This document shows, in pieces, positions 47,501-60,998 of a DNA stretch of 64,000 nt. Source of the stretch: Mallotus nudiflorus (lineage: Eukaryota > Streptophyta > Magnoliopsida > Malpighiales > Euphorbiaceae); NCBI GenBank assembly GCA_947683625.1, contig CANTUR010000128.1:687001-751000 (forward strand), read 5' to 3'. The translations under genes were made by a program, and so were the position numbers. Position 1 is the first letter of the stretch. Each line of letters begins with the position of its first letter. The notes beneath the pieces were generated by a model. The model was not told the origin of the DNA. It searched no databases and saw only the letters and a list, made by a program, of their open reading frames with translations.

Positions 47501-50500
47501 ACTTTGTCAAATCCATCTATAAATACTAATGCAATCTTATCCATAAGCCCCTAAATTTGTACTACTGTTGATGAACTATATAGCACTTATTATAGGGCTC
47601 TTAGTTAGCTTTATTTTGATATATTATAGGTCTTATGGTTCAATCAAGCTTACCACGACCGCCCATTTAAAGCCCAAGTGTGCATGCCCACTTTGTCAAA
47701 TCCATCCATAAATGCCAATGTCATCTTATCCATAGGGCCCTAACTTTGGACTGCTATAAATTTTTTCTATAGCACCAATTATAAAGTTCTAAGTTAACAT
47801 CAATTTGATATATTATAGGCCTTGTGGTTCAATCAAGACTGCCATGACCATCCATCTGAAGCCCAAGTATGCATGTCCACTTTGTCAAATCCATGCATAA
47901 ATGGTAATGCAATCTCATCCAAAGGCCCCTAAATTTGGATTGCTATAGATGAGGTGTGTAAAAGCTATTATAGATCTTAGAGTCAACTATAATTTAATAT
48001 ATTATAGGCCCCGTTGTTCAATCGAGGTTGCCATGACCATCCATTTGAAGCCTAAGTTCGCACGCCCTTTTTGCTAAAGCCATCCATAAATGCCAATGTA
48101 ATCTCATCCATAGGCCCCTAAATTTGGATTGCTATAGAAGAAGTGTGTAGTACCTATTATAAAGTTCTTAGTCAGCCTTAATTTGATATATTCTGGTCCT
48201 CGTGGTTCAATCAAGGCTACGACGACCATCCATTTGAAGCCCAAGTGCACCCACCCACTTTGTCAAATCCATCCATAAATGCTAATGCAGTCTCATCTAT
48301 AGGCCCCTAAATTTGGAATGCTACATGCAAATATTTTAGCTCCCATTATAAGGCTATAAGTCAACTTTGATTTGATATATTATGGACCACGTGGTTCAAT
48401 TGGGGTTGGAACGATCATACATTTAATGCCCAAGTGCGCACGCCCACTTTGTCAAATCTATCCATAAATGCCAATGCAATGTCATCCATAAGCCCCTAAA
48501 TTTGGATTGCTACTAATGAAGTGTGTAGCTTTTATTATTGGACTCTAAGTTAGCTTCAATTTGATATTTTATGGGCCTCATGGTTCAATCGGGGTTGCCA
48601 TGATTGTCCATTTGAAACCCAATTATGCACACCTAGTTTGTCAAATTCATCCATAAATGCCATTGCATTCTTATCCATAGGCCCCTAAATTTGGACTGTT
48701 ACTGATGAAGTGTGTAATATACAATATAGGGTTCTAAGTTAGCTTTGATTTATTGTATTATAGGTCTCATGGTTCAATTAGGGTTTCCACAACTATCCAT
48801 TTAAAGCCTAAGTGCGCATGCCCACTTTGTCAAATCCATCCAGAAATGCCAATGCAGTCTCATCTATAGGCCCTAAAATTTATATTGCTTCAGATAAAGC
48901 TTATAGCAACCATTATAGGGCTCTGAGTCAGCTTCAATTTGATATATTATGGGCACTATGGTTTAATCAGGGTTGCCATAATCGTCCATTTGAAGCCTAA
49001 GTGTGCATGCCCACTTTGTCAAATCCATCCATAAATACCAATACTGTCTTATCCATAGGCCCTAAAATTTTGATTTCTACTAAAGAAGTGTGTAGCATTA
49101 ATTATAGGACACTTATTCAACCTCAATTTGATATATTATGGACTCTATGGTTTAATCGAGGTTGCCACGACCGTCCATTTGAATCCTAAGTGTGCACGCC
49201 CACTTTGTCAAATCCATCCATAAATACCAATGCAATCTCATCCATAGGCCCTTAAATTTGGATGACACAAAAGAATGTTTTATCACCTATTATAAGGCCC
49301 TGAGTTAGCTTTGATTTGACATATTATGGGCTCTATGTTTCAATCGACATTGCTGTGACTATCCACTTGAAGCCCAAATGCGCATGCCCACTTTGCCAAA
49401 TCCATCCATAAATGCCAATGTAGTCTTATCCACATCCCCTAAATTTGGATTGCAATATAAGATGTGCATAGCACCTATTATAAGGCTTTGAGTCAGCCTT
49501 AATTTGATATATTATGGCCTTGTGTTTCTATCGGGGTTGCCATGACCATCCATTTAAAGCCCAAGTGTGCATGCCCACTTTGTCAAATCCATCCATAAAT
49601 GCCAATGTAGTCTCATCCATAGGCCACTAAATTTGGACTATAGTACCCATTATAGGGCTTTGAGTCAGCTTCAATTTGATATATTATAAGTCTTGGGATT
49701 AAATTGGGGTTGCCACAACCGTCCATTTGAATCCTAAGTGCGCACTCTCACTTTGTCAAATCCATTCATAAATTCCAATGTTGTTTCATCTATAGGCCCA
49801 TAAATTCATATTGCTATAGACAAAGTTTGTAGCTACCATTATAGGACTATGAGTCAGCTTTAATTTAATATATTATAGGCCCTGCGGTTCAATCAAGGTT
49901 CCCACAATAGTCCATTTGATGCCCAAGTGCGCATGCCCATTTTGTCAAAACCATCTATAAATGCTAATGAAATCTCATCCATTAGCCCTTAAATTTGGAC
50001 TGATACAGACAAAACATGCAGCACTTATTATCAAGCTCAGAGTTAGCTTTAATTTGATATCTTATGGGCTCCATGGTTTAATTAGGGTTGCCATGACTTC
50101 CATTTGAAGCAAAAGTGTGTGCGCCCACTATGTCAAATCCATCCTTAAAAGCCAATGCAGTGTCATCCCTAGGCCCCTAAATTTGGAATGCTATAGATGA
50201 AGTATGTAGCAACCATTATAGGGCTCTAAGTCAACTTAGATTTGATATATTATGGGCCCCATGCTTTAATTGGGGTTGCTAAGACCATCCATTTGAAGCC
50301 TAAGTGTGCATGCCCACTTTGTCAAATCCATCCACAAATGCCAATGCAATCTCATCCAGTCTTATCCATTGGCCCCTAAATTTGGAGTCCTATAAAAGAA
50401 GTATGTAATAGCCATTATAGGGTTTTTGTTTGCTTTAATTTGATATATTATAGGCACCGTGGTTCAATCGGGGTTGCCATGACCATCCATTTAAAACCTA

Positions 50501-51832
50501 ACTATACATGCTCACTTTGTCAAATCCGTCCATAATTGGCAATGCAGTCTTATCCATGGGCCCCCAAATTTGGATAGTTGTGGATGAAGTTATAAGCATC
50601 CTTTATGGGCTTTGAGTCACCTTTGATTTGATATTTTATGGGCCCCATGGTTGAATCAAGGTTACTTTGACCATCTATTTGAAGCCCAAGTGTGCACACC
50701 TACTTTGTCAAATCCATCCACAAATGCCAATGCAGTCTCATCCATAAGCTTGGCCTGCTATAGACTTTATCTATAGAACCAATTATAAGGCTTTAAGTTA
50801 GATTTGATTTGATATATTATGGGCCTCATGGTTCAATTGGGGTTGCCACAATCATCAATTTAGAGCCTAAGTGCACATGCCTACTTTTTCAAATCCATCC
50901 ATAAATGCCAATGCGGTCTCATCCACAAGCCCCTTAATTTAGACTGATATAGACTTTATAAAAAAAGTCTATAGGACTTATTATAGGACTCTAATTTAGC
51001 TTTATTTTGATATATCATGGGCCCTATGGTTCAATCGAGGTTGCCAACACCGTTCATTTAAATCCCAAGTGCTCATGCCCACTTTGTCAAATCCATCCAT
51101 CAGTGCCAATGTAGTCTCATTTCTGAACCCTTAAATTTGGATTACTATAGATAAAGTTTATAGCTACTATTATATGGCTTTAAGTCAGCTTTGATTTGAT
51201 ATATTATGGGCCCCATGGTTCAATTAGGGCTACCACAATCATGCATTTGAAACCCAAGTGCGCACGCCACTTTCTCAAATCCATACATAAATGCCAATGT
51301 TGCCTCATCTATTGGTCCCTAAATTTGAATTGCTAAGACAAAGTTTGTAGCTTATATTATAGGGCTCTAACTCATATTTTGATATATTACAAGCCCTATG
51401 GTTGAATCGGGGCTGCCAAGACTGTCCATTCGAAGCCTAAGTCCACACATCCACTTAGTCAAATCCATCCATAAATGGCAAAGCAATCTTATTAATAGGC
51501 CCTTAAATTTGGATTACTGTAAAAAAATTCTATAGCACTTATTATAGGGCTCTAAGTTAGCTTCAATTTGATATAGTATAGGCCTCGTGTTTCAATCAGG
51601 ATTGCGACGACTGTCCATTTAAAGCCCAAGTGTGCATGCCCACTTTGTCAAATCCATGCATAAATAAGAATGCATTCCCATCCATAGGCCCCTAAATTTG
51701 GATTGCTACAGATGAAGTGTATAGTATATAATATAGGGTTCTAAGTTAGCTTTAATTTGATATATTATGAGCTCCATGGTTCAACCGAGGTTGCCACGAC
51801 CGTCCATTTGAAGACCAATTGTGCACACCCAC

Positions 51833-51938
51833 TTTGTCAAATCCATCCATAAATGCCAATGCAATCTCATCTATTGGCCCCTAAATTTGTCAAATCCATC
51901 CATAAATGCTAATGCAGTCTCATCCATAGGCCCCTAAA
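51833..51938 (+). repeat. 53-bp tandem duplication inside a monomer
   Basis: TTTGTCAAATCCATCCATAA starts at 51833 and again at 51886. Both are followed by AATGC(C/T)AATGCA and GGCCCCTAAATTTG. The second copy is joined at CCTAAATTTGTCAAATCC, consistent with slippage between the short TTTG(T) stretches of the monomer. Confidence 0.85.
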
Positions 51939-54900
51939 TTTGGACTACTACAGGTTAAGTCTATAGTACCCATTATAAGGCTTTAAGTGAGCTTCAATTT
52001 GATGTTTTATAGGCCCTATGGTTCAATTGAGCTTGCCACGACCATCCATTTGAATCCTAAATGCACACGCCCATTTTGTCAAATCAATCCATAAATGTCA
52101 ATGCAATCAAATCCATAGGCCCTTAAATTTATACTAGTATAGATGAAGTGTGTGGTACCTATTATAAGGGTCTGAGTCAACTTCAAATTGATATATAATG
52201 GGCCCTATGGTTCAATCACGGTTGTCACGACTGTCCATTTAAAGTCCAAGTGTGTATGCCCACTTTAACACATCCATCCATAAATGCCAATGCTGTCTCA
52301 TCCAAAGGCCCATAAATTTGTACTCCTACTGATGAATTATGTGGCACCCATTTGAAGCCCAAGTGTGCACACCCATTTTGTCAAATCTATCCATAAATGC
52401 CAATGTAGTCTTATCCATAGCTCCCTAATTTTGGACTGCTATAAAAAAAATTTTACTACATCTATTATAGGGCTCTGTGTCAACTTCAATTTAATATATT
52501 ATAGGCCCCTTTGTTTAATCAGAGTTTCTACAACCATCCATTAGAATCCCAGGTGCGTACACCCGCTTTGTTAAATCCATCTATAAATGTTGATGCAGTC
52601 TCATCCATAGGCCCTTAAAATTGGACTGCTATAGAAAAATTTTATTACACCCATTATAAGGCTCTGAGTCAGCTTCAATTTGATATATTATGGGCCCTAT
52701 GCTTCAATCGAGGTTGCCATGAACATCCATTTGAAGCCCAAGTGCACACTCCTATTTTGTTAAATCCATTTATAAATGCCAATGCAGTCTCATCCATATG
52801 CCCTTAAATTTGGAATGCTATAGAAAAATTTTGTTACACCCATTATAAAGCTCTAAGTTACATCTGATTTGATTTATTATTGGCCCCGTGGTTCAATTGG
52901 GGATGCCATGACTATCCTTTTGAAGCCCAAGTGCACATGGCTACTTTGTTAAATCCATCCATAAATGCCAATGCAGTCTCACTTATAAACCCTTAAATTT
53001 GGACAACTACAGAGAAATTTTGTTAGCACCCATTATAGAGCTCTAAGTTAGGTTTGATTTCATAAATTATGGGCCCCATGATTCAATCGAGGTTACCGAG
53101 CATCCATTTAAAGCACAAGTGTGCATGCCCACTTTGTCACATCCATCCATAAATGCCAATGCATTCTCATCCATAAGCCCCTAAATTTTGACTCCTATAG
53201 ATGAATTATATAGTACTTATTATAGGGCTCTAAGTCAACTTCAATTTAATATATTATGGGCCCTATGGTTCAAACATAATTGCACAGCCATCCATTTGAA
53301 GCCCAAGTGCACATGCCCACTTTGTCAAATCCATCCATAAATGCCAATGTAGTCTTATCCATAGGTCACTAAATTTGGACTACTACAAATGTAGTGTGTG
53401 GCATCAATTATAGGGCTCTGAGTTAGCTTTGATTTGATATATTATGGGCATGTGGTTCAATCAAGATTGCCATGACCATTCATTTGAAGCCTAGGTACGC
53501 ACTCTTACTTTGTCAAATCCATTCATATATCCCAATGAACTCTCATCTATAGGCCCCTAAATTTTGATTGCTATGAATGAAGTGCATAGCACTTGTTATA
53601 GGGCTCTGACTTAGCTTTGATTTGATATATTATGGGCCCATGTTTCAATTTAGGTTGCCACAACTATCCATTTGAAGCACAAGTGGCAGCCTACTTTGTC
53701 AAATCCCTCCATAAATGCTAATGCAATCTGAACCATATGCCCCTAAACTTGGGTAGTTGCAGATGAAGTGTATAGCACCCATTATAGTGCTCTAAGTTAG
53801 CTTCAATTTGATATATTATGGGCACTGTGGTTCAATTTGGGTTGCCACAACCATCCATTTGAAGCCCAAGTATAAGGATTGCATTATACAGTGAACATGC
53901 CCACATTATCAAATCCATCCATAAATGCCAATGCAGTCTCAACCATAGGACCCTAAATTTGTACTACTATAGATGAAGTGTGTAGCACCAATTATAAGGA
54001 TCTAAGTCAGCTTCGATTTGATATATTATGGGCCATGTGGTTCAATCAAGGTTGCCACGACCATCCTTTTGAATCCCAAGTGTGTGCACACCCACTTTGT
54101 TAAATCCATCCATAAATGTCAATGCAGTCTCATCCATAGGCCCCTAAATTTGGACTGCTACAGAAAAAATTTGTTAGACCCACTATAGGGCTCTAAGTCA
54201 ACTTTGATTTGATAAATTATGGATGCCATGGTTCAATCGAGGATGCCACGACCATCCAATTGAAGCCCAAGTGCGCACGCCCATTTTATAAAATCTATCT
54301 ATAAATGGCAATGCAGTCTCATCCAAAGGCCTGTAATTTTGGACTTCTACTAATGAATTGTGTAGCACCCATTTGAAGCTAAAGTGCGCACACCCCTAAA
54401 TTTGGAGTGCTATAAATAAAATGTTTAACACTTATTATATGCTCTGAGTCATAATTGATTGGACATATTATGGGCCCTATGGTTCAATCAGGGTTGCTAT
54501 GACTGTCCATTTGAATCCAAAGTGTGCATGTCCACTTTGTTAAATCTATCCATGAATGCCAATGCAATCTCATCCATAGGCCTCCAAAATTTGGATTGCT
54601 ATATACTTTTTCTATAGTAATAATTATAGGCCTATGAGTTAGCTTTGATTTGATATATTATAGGCCCCGTGGTTCAATCGGGGTTGCCACGATCGTCCAT
54701 TTGAAGTCCAAGTGCACACGCCCGCTTTGTCAAAGCCATCCATAAATGCTAATGCAATCATCTATAGGCCATAAGTTTGGACTGCAATAAATGAAGTCTA
54801 TAGTACCCATTATAGGGCTCTGTGTGAGCTTCGATTTAATATATTATGGACCCTATAGTTCAATCAAGGTTGCCATGATTGTTCATTTGAAGCACAAGTG

Positions 54901-57900
54901 TGCACACCTACTTTGTCAAATTCATCCATAAATGCCAATGCAGTCTCATCCATAGGCCCCTAAATTTGTATTGGTACGGATGAAGTGTGTAGTACACATT
55001 ATAAGGGTCAGAGTCAGCTTTGATTTAATATATTATGGGCCTCATGGTTCAATTAGGGTTATTATAACCATCCATTTGAATCCCAAGTATGCATGCCCAC
55101 TTTGTCAAATCCATCCATAAATGTTAATGCAGTCTCATCCATAGGCCCCTAAATCTCGATTGCTACAAATAAAGTGTGTGACACCTATTATTGGGCTCTA
55201 AGTCAGCTTTGACTTAATATATTATGGGCCCTTGGTTCAATTAGGGTTACCATTGCCATCTATTTGAAGCCTAAGTATGCATGCCCACTTTGTCAAATCA
55301 ATCAATAAATGCCAATGCAGTGTCATCCATAAGCCCCTAATTTTGGACTATTACAGACTTTATCTATAGAGCCCATCGCAAGGCTCTGAGTCAGCTTCAA
55401 TTTGATATATTATGGGTTCTGTGGTTCAATCGAGGTTACCATGACTGTACATTTGATGCCAAAGTGTGCACACCCACTTTGTCAATTCCATAAAAAAATG
55501 CCAATGCACTCTCCTCCATAGGCCCCTAGATTTGGACTGCTATAGATAAATTTCATAGTAATCATTTTTGGGCTCTAATTCACCTTTAATTTGATATATT
55601 ATGGGCCCCGTGGTTCCATCAAGGTGGTTATGACCATCCATTTAAAGCCTAAGTGTGCACGCCCACTTTATCAAATCCATCCATAAATGCCAATGCAGTC
55701 TCATCCATAGGCCCCTAAATTTGGATTGGTACAAAAGAAATGTGTAGCACCCATTAGAACGCTCTAACTCAACCTTGATTTAATATATTATAGGCCTTGT
55801 GGTTAAATCAGGGTTGCCACAGCCGTCCATTTAAAGCCTAGGTGCGCACACCCACTTTGTCAAATCTATCCATAAATGCTAATGCAGTCTCATCCATAGG
55901 CCCCTAAATTTGCACCGCTACAGATGAAGTGTGTAGCACTAATTAGATGACTCTGAGTCAGCTTTGATTTGATAAATTATGGGCCCCATACTTAAACCGA
56001 GGTTGCCATGATTGTCCATTTAAAACCAAAGTGTGCACACTCTCTTTGTCAAATCCATCCATAAATGCCAATGCAGTCTCATCCATAGGCCCCTAAATTT
56101 GGATTGCTACAAATGAATTGTGTAGCACCCATTATCAGGCTCTAAGTTAGCTTTGACTTGATATATTATAGGCCCATGGTTCAATTAGGGTTGCCATGAC
56201 TGTCCATTTGAAGCCCAAGTGCACACACACACTTTGTCATATCCATCCATAAATGTCAATGCAGTCTCATCCATAGGCCCCCAAATTTGTACTGCTATAG
56301 ATGAGGTGTGTAGCATCCATTGTAAGGCTCAGAGTCAGTCTCAGTTTGATATATTATAGGCCCTGTGGTTCAAGAGAAGCTACCACAACCATCCATTTGA
56401 AGCCCAAGTGTGCATACCCACTTTGTCAAATCCATCCATAAATGATAATGAAGTCTCATCCATAAGCCCTTAAATTTGGATTGCTATAGAAGAAGTGTGT
56501 AGCACCCTCTATACAACTCTGAATCATCCTTAATTTGATATTTTATAAGCCCCATGGTTCAATCAGGGTTGCTATGATGGTCCATTCGAAGCCCATGTGC
56601 ACACAACCACTTTGTCAAATCAATCCATAAAATGCCATTGCAATCTCATCCATAGATTACTATAGAAGTGTGGAGCACTCATTCTAGGTCTCTAAGTCAA
56701 CCTTAATTTGATATATTATGGGCCCCTTGGTTGTATTGGGGTTTCCATGACCATCAATTTAAAGCCCAAGTGCGTAACCCCACCTTGTAAAATCCATCCT
56801 CAATTGCCAATGCAGTCTTATCCATATGCCCCTAAATTTGCACCGCTACAGATGAGGAATGAGGTGCCCATTGTTGGGCTCTAAGTTAGTCTCAGTTATA
56901 GGCCCTCTAGTTCAATCAAGGTTGCCACAACCGTCCATTTGAAGCCCAAGTGTGCATGCCCACTTTGTCAAATCCATTTATAAATGCTAATGCAGTCTCA
57001 TCCTTAGGCCCCTAAATTTGGATTGCTACAGAAGAAGTGTGTAGCACCCTTTATACAACTCTAAGTCAGCCTTAATTAGATATATTATAGGGCCCATGGT
57101 TCAATCAGGGTTACCATGACCATCCATTTGATGCCCAAGTGCGCATAACCACTCTGTCAAATCTATCCATAAATACTAATGCAGTCTCATCCATAGGCCA
57201 CTAAATTTGGATTGCTATAGAAGAAGTGTGAGCACTCATTATAGATCTCTGAGTTAGCCTTGATTTGATATATTTTAGGCCCCTTGGTTACATCAAGGAT
57301 GCCACGACTATCCATTTGAAGCCCAAGTACGCACATCCACTTTGTCGAATCCATCCATAAATGCCAATGCATTCTCATCCATAGGCCCCAAAATTTGGAT
57401 TGATATAGAAGAAGTGTATAGCACCCATTATAGGGCTATGAGCTAGCCTCAATTTAATGTATTATTGGCACCATGGTTCAACCAAGGTTGCCATAACCAT
57501 CCATTTGAAGCTCAAGTGTACATGCCTACTTTGTCAAATCCATCCATAAAAATCAATGCAATCACATCCATAAGCCCCTAAATTTGGACTGCTATAGACA
57601 AAGTTTATAGTGCCCATTATAGGGTTCTAAGTCAGCTTTAATATGATATATTGTAAGTCCTATGGTTCAATCAGGGATGCAATGACTATCCATTTAAAGC
57701 ATAAAGGCGCACTTCCACTTTGTCAAATCCATCCATAAATGCTTATAAAGTCTCATCCATAAGCCCTTAAATTTGGATTTATGTAGAAGAAGTGCGTAGG
57801 ACCTATTATAGGGCTCTAAGTAAACCTTAATTTAATGTATTATAGGCCTTGTGGTTTAATCAGGATTGCCACGACTGTCCATTTAAAGCCCAAGTGCATA

Positions 57901-60900
57901 CGCCCACTTTATCAAATCCATTTATAAATGGCAATGGATTCTCAACCGTATGCCACTAAATTTGGACTACTACAGATGTAGTCTATAGCTCCAATTATAG
58001 GCCTTTATGTTAGCTTGGATTTGATATATTATGGGTCCTATGGTTCAATTGAGGTTATCATGACCGTCCACGTGAAGCCTAAGTATGCACACCCACTTTG
58101 TTAAATCCATGCACCAATGTCAATGCACTCTCATCCATAGGCCCCTAAATTTCGATTGCTACTGACAAAGTTTATAGCTCCCATTATAAGGCTATAAGTC
58201 AGCTTAGATTTGATATATTATGGGTCTCATGGTTCAATCGAGGTTGCCATGACCATCCATTTGAATCCCAAGTGTGCACTCTTATTTTGCCAAATCCATT
58301 CATAAATACCATTGTAGTCTTATCCATAGGCCCTTAAATTTGGGTTGGTATAGAAGAAATGTGTAGCACCCATTATAAAACTATGAATCAAACTCAATTT
58401 GATATATTATTGGCCCTGTGCTTCAATTGAGGTCCCCATAACTTTCCATTTAAAGCCTAAGTGCACACGCCTACTTTGTGAAATCCATCCATAAATGCCA
58501 ATGCAATCTCATCCATTGGCCCCTAAAGTTGGATTGGTATAGATAAAGTGTGCATCACCCATTATAAAGCTCTCAATCAACCTCGATTTGATATATTATA
58601 GCCCCCGTGGTTCAACCGGGGTTGCCACAACCATCAATTTGAAGCCCAAGTGCAAATGACTATTTTGTCAAATCCATCCATAAATAGCAATACATTCTCA
58701 TCCATATACCCTAAAATTTGGATTGCTACAGACAAAGTGTATAGCACCCATTATAGGACACTGAGTATGCTTTAATTTAATATATTATAGGCCCTATGGT
58801 TCAATCAGGGTTGTCATAACCGTCCAATTAAAGTAGAAGTGTGCATGCCCACTTTTTTAAATCCATCAGTAAATGCTAATGCAATCTCATCCATAGGCCC
58901 CTAAATTTGGATTGTTACAAAAGAAGTGCATAGTACCTATTATAGGGCTCTGAGTTAGCCTCAATTCAATATATAATTAACCCTATTGTTCAATTGGGGT
59001 TGCCATGATGTTCTATTTGAAACCCAAGTGTGCATGCCCACTTTGTTAAATCCATCCATAAATGCCAATGTAGTCTCATCTATAGGCCCCTAACTTTGGA
59101 ATGCTACAAATGAAACATATAAAACCTATTATAGGGCTTTGAGTCGACTTTTATTTGATATACTATGGGCCTTGTGATTCAATCAGAGTTGCCATGACTA
59201 TCCATTTGAAACCCAAGTGCGTATGCTAAGTTTGTCAAATCCATCCATAAACGCCAATGTAGTCTCATCCAAATGCCCTTAAATTTGGATCACTACGGAT
59301 GATGTCTATAACACTTATAATAAGGCTTTAAGTCAAATTTGATTAGAAATATTATGGGCCTCATGGTTCAGTTGGGTTGCCATGACCGTCCATTTAAAGC
59401 CCTAGTACGCACACCCACTTTGTCAAATCCATCCATAAATGCCAATGCAATTTCATCCATAAGCCTCTAAATTTGTGCTACTATAGTCAAAGTTTGTAGT
59501 ACCCAATATAGAGCTCTAAGTTAGCTTCAATTTGACATATTTTGGGCCTTGGGGTTCAATCAGGGTGGTCACAACTGTCCATTTAAAGCCTAAGTTCACA
59601 CACCCACTTTGTCAAATCCATCCATAAATGCTAATGCAGTCTCATCCATAGGCCCTTAAATTTTTACAATTACGGATGAGGTGTGTACCACTTATTATAG
59701 GTCTCCAAGTCAGCTTTGATTTAATATATTATGTGCCCCGTGGTTGAATCGAGGTTGCCATGGCTGTCTATTTAAAGCCCAAGTGCGCATGCCAACTTTG
59801 TCAAATCCATCCATAAATGCCAATGTAGTCTCATCTATAGGCCCCTAAATTTGGATCACTACAAATGATGTATGTAACACTTGTTATAATGCTCTAAGTC
59901 AAATTTGATTAGACATATTATGGGCCTTGTAGTTCAATTGGGGTTGCCACGATTGTCCATTTGAATCCTAAGTGCACACACCCACTTTGTCAAATTCATC
60001 TATAAATGCCAATGCACTCTCATCCATAGGCCTTTAAATTTGGATTGCTATAGATAAAATTTTTCACACCCATCATAGGGCTTTGAATCAGCTTCAAATT
60101 CATATATTACAAGCCCTGTGGTTCAATTGGGGTTGCTGCAATCGTCCATTTCAAGCCTAAGTGCACACGCCTACTTTGTCAAATCCATCCATAAATTCTA
60201 ATGCAATCTCATCCAGTGGCCCTCATATTTTTATTATGACAAATGAGTTATGTAGCACCAACTATAGAGCTCTAAGTCAACTTTAATTTTATATATTATG
60301 GGCCCTATGGTTCAATCGGGGTTTCCACGACCATCCACTTAAAGCCCAAGTGCGCAAGCCCACTATGTCAAATCCATTGATAAATGTCAATGTAATCTCA
60401 TCCATAGGCCCTACTACAAATGAAGTGTGTAGTATGAATTATAGGGTTCTAAGTCAACTTTGATTTGATATATTATGAGCCATGTGGTTCAATCAACATT
60501 GCCATGATCGTCAATTTGAAGCCTAATTGCACATGCCCACTTTATCAAATCCATCCATAAATGCCAATGCAGTCCCATCCATTGGCCCCTAAGTTTGGAT
60601 TGGTGCAAAAGAACTATTTAGCACCCATTATAAGGATTTGGGTCAGCCTTAATTTGATATATTATGGGCCCCATGGTTCAATCGGGGTTGCCATGACCAT
60701 CCATTTGAAGCCCAAGTGTGCATGCCCACTTTGTCAAATCCATTCATAATTGGCAATGCAGTCTCATCCATAGGTCCCTAAATTTTTACTGCTATAGACA
60801 AAGTTTATAGGACTTAATATAGGGCCCTGGCTTAGATTCAATTTGATATATTATGGGCCTCATGGTTAAATTGAGTTTTTGATGACCATCCATTTGAAGC

Positions 60901-60963
60901 CCAAGTGCGCTCGTTCACTTTGTCAAATCAATCCATAAATGCCAATGTAGTCTCTTTTGTGGG

Positions 60964-60998
60964 GCCCTATAATGGGTGTGTAGCACCCATTATAAGGC
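60964..60998. repeat. Inverted repeat formed from satellite sequence
   Basis: GCCCTATAATGGGTG (60964-60978) is the reverse complement, with one mismatch, of CACCCATTATAAGGC (60984-60998), with a 5-base loop TGTAG. The right arm is the normal satellite segment in normal orientation. The left arm replaces the usual ATCCATAGGCCCCTAAATTT region. Confidence 0.85.

Noticed and set aside
48812..49189. Two back-to-back 62-codon open frames, and other 60-90 codon frames throughout the satellite.
   Set aside because: The monomer is 189 bp, exactly 63 codons, so a frame that is open in one monomer tends to recur. The frames start at non-ATG or arbitrary positions, follow no gene context and are translations of repeat DNA.
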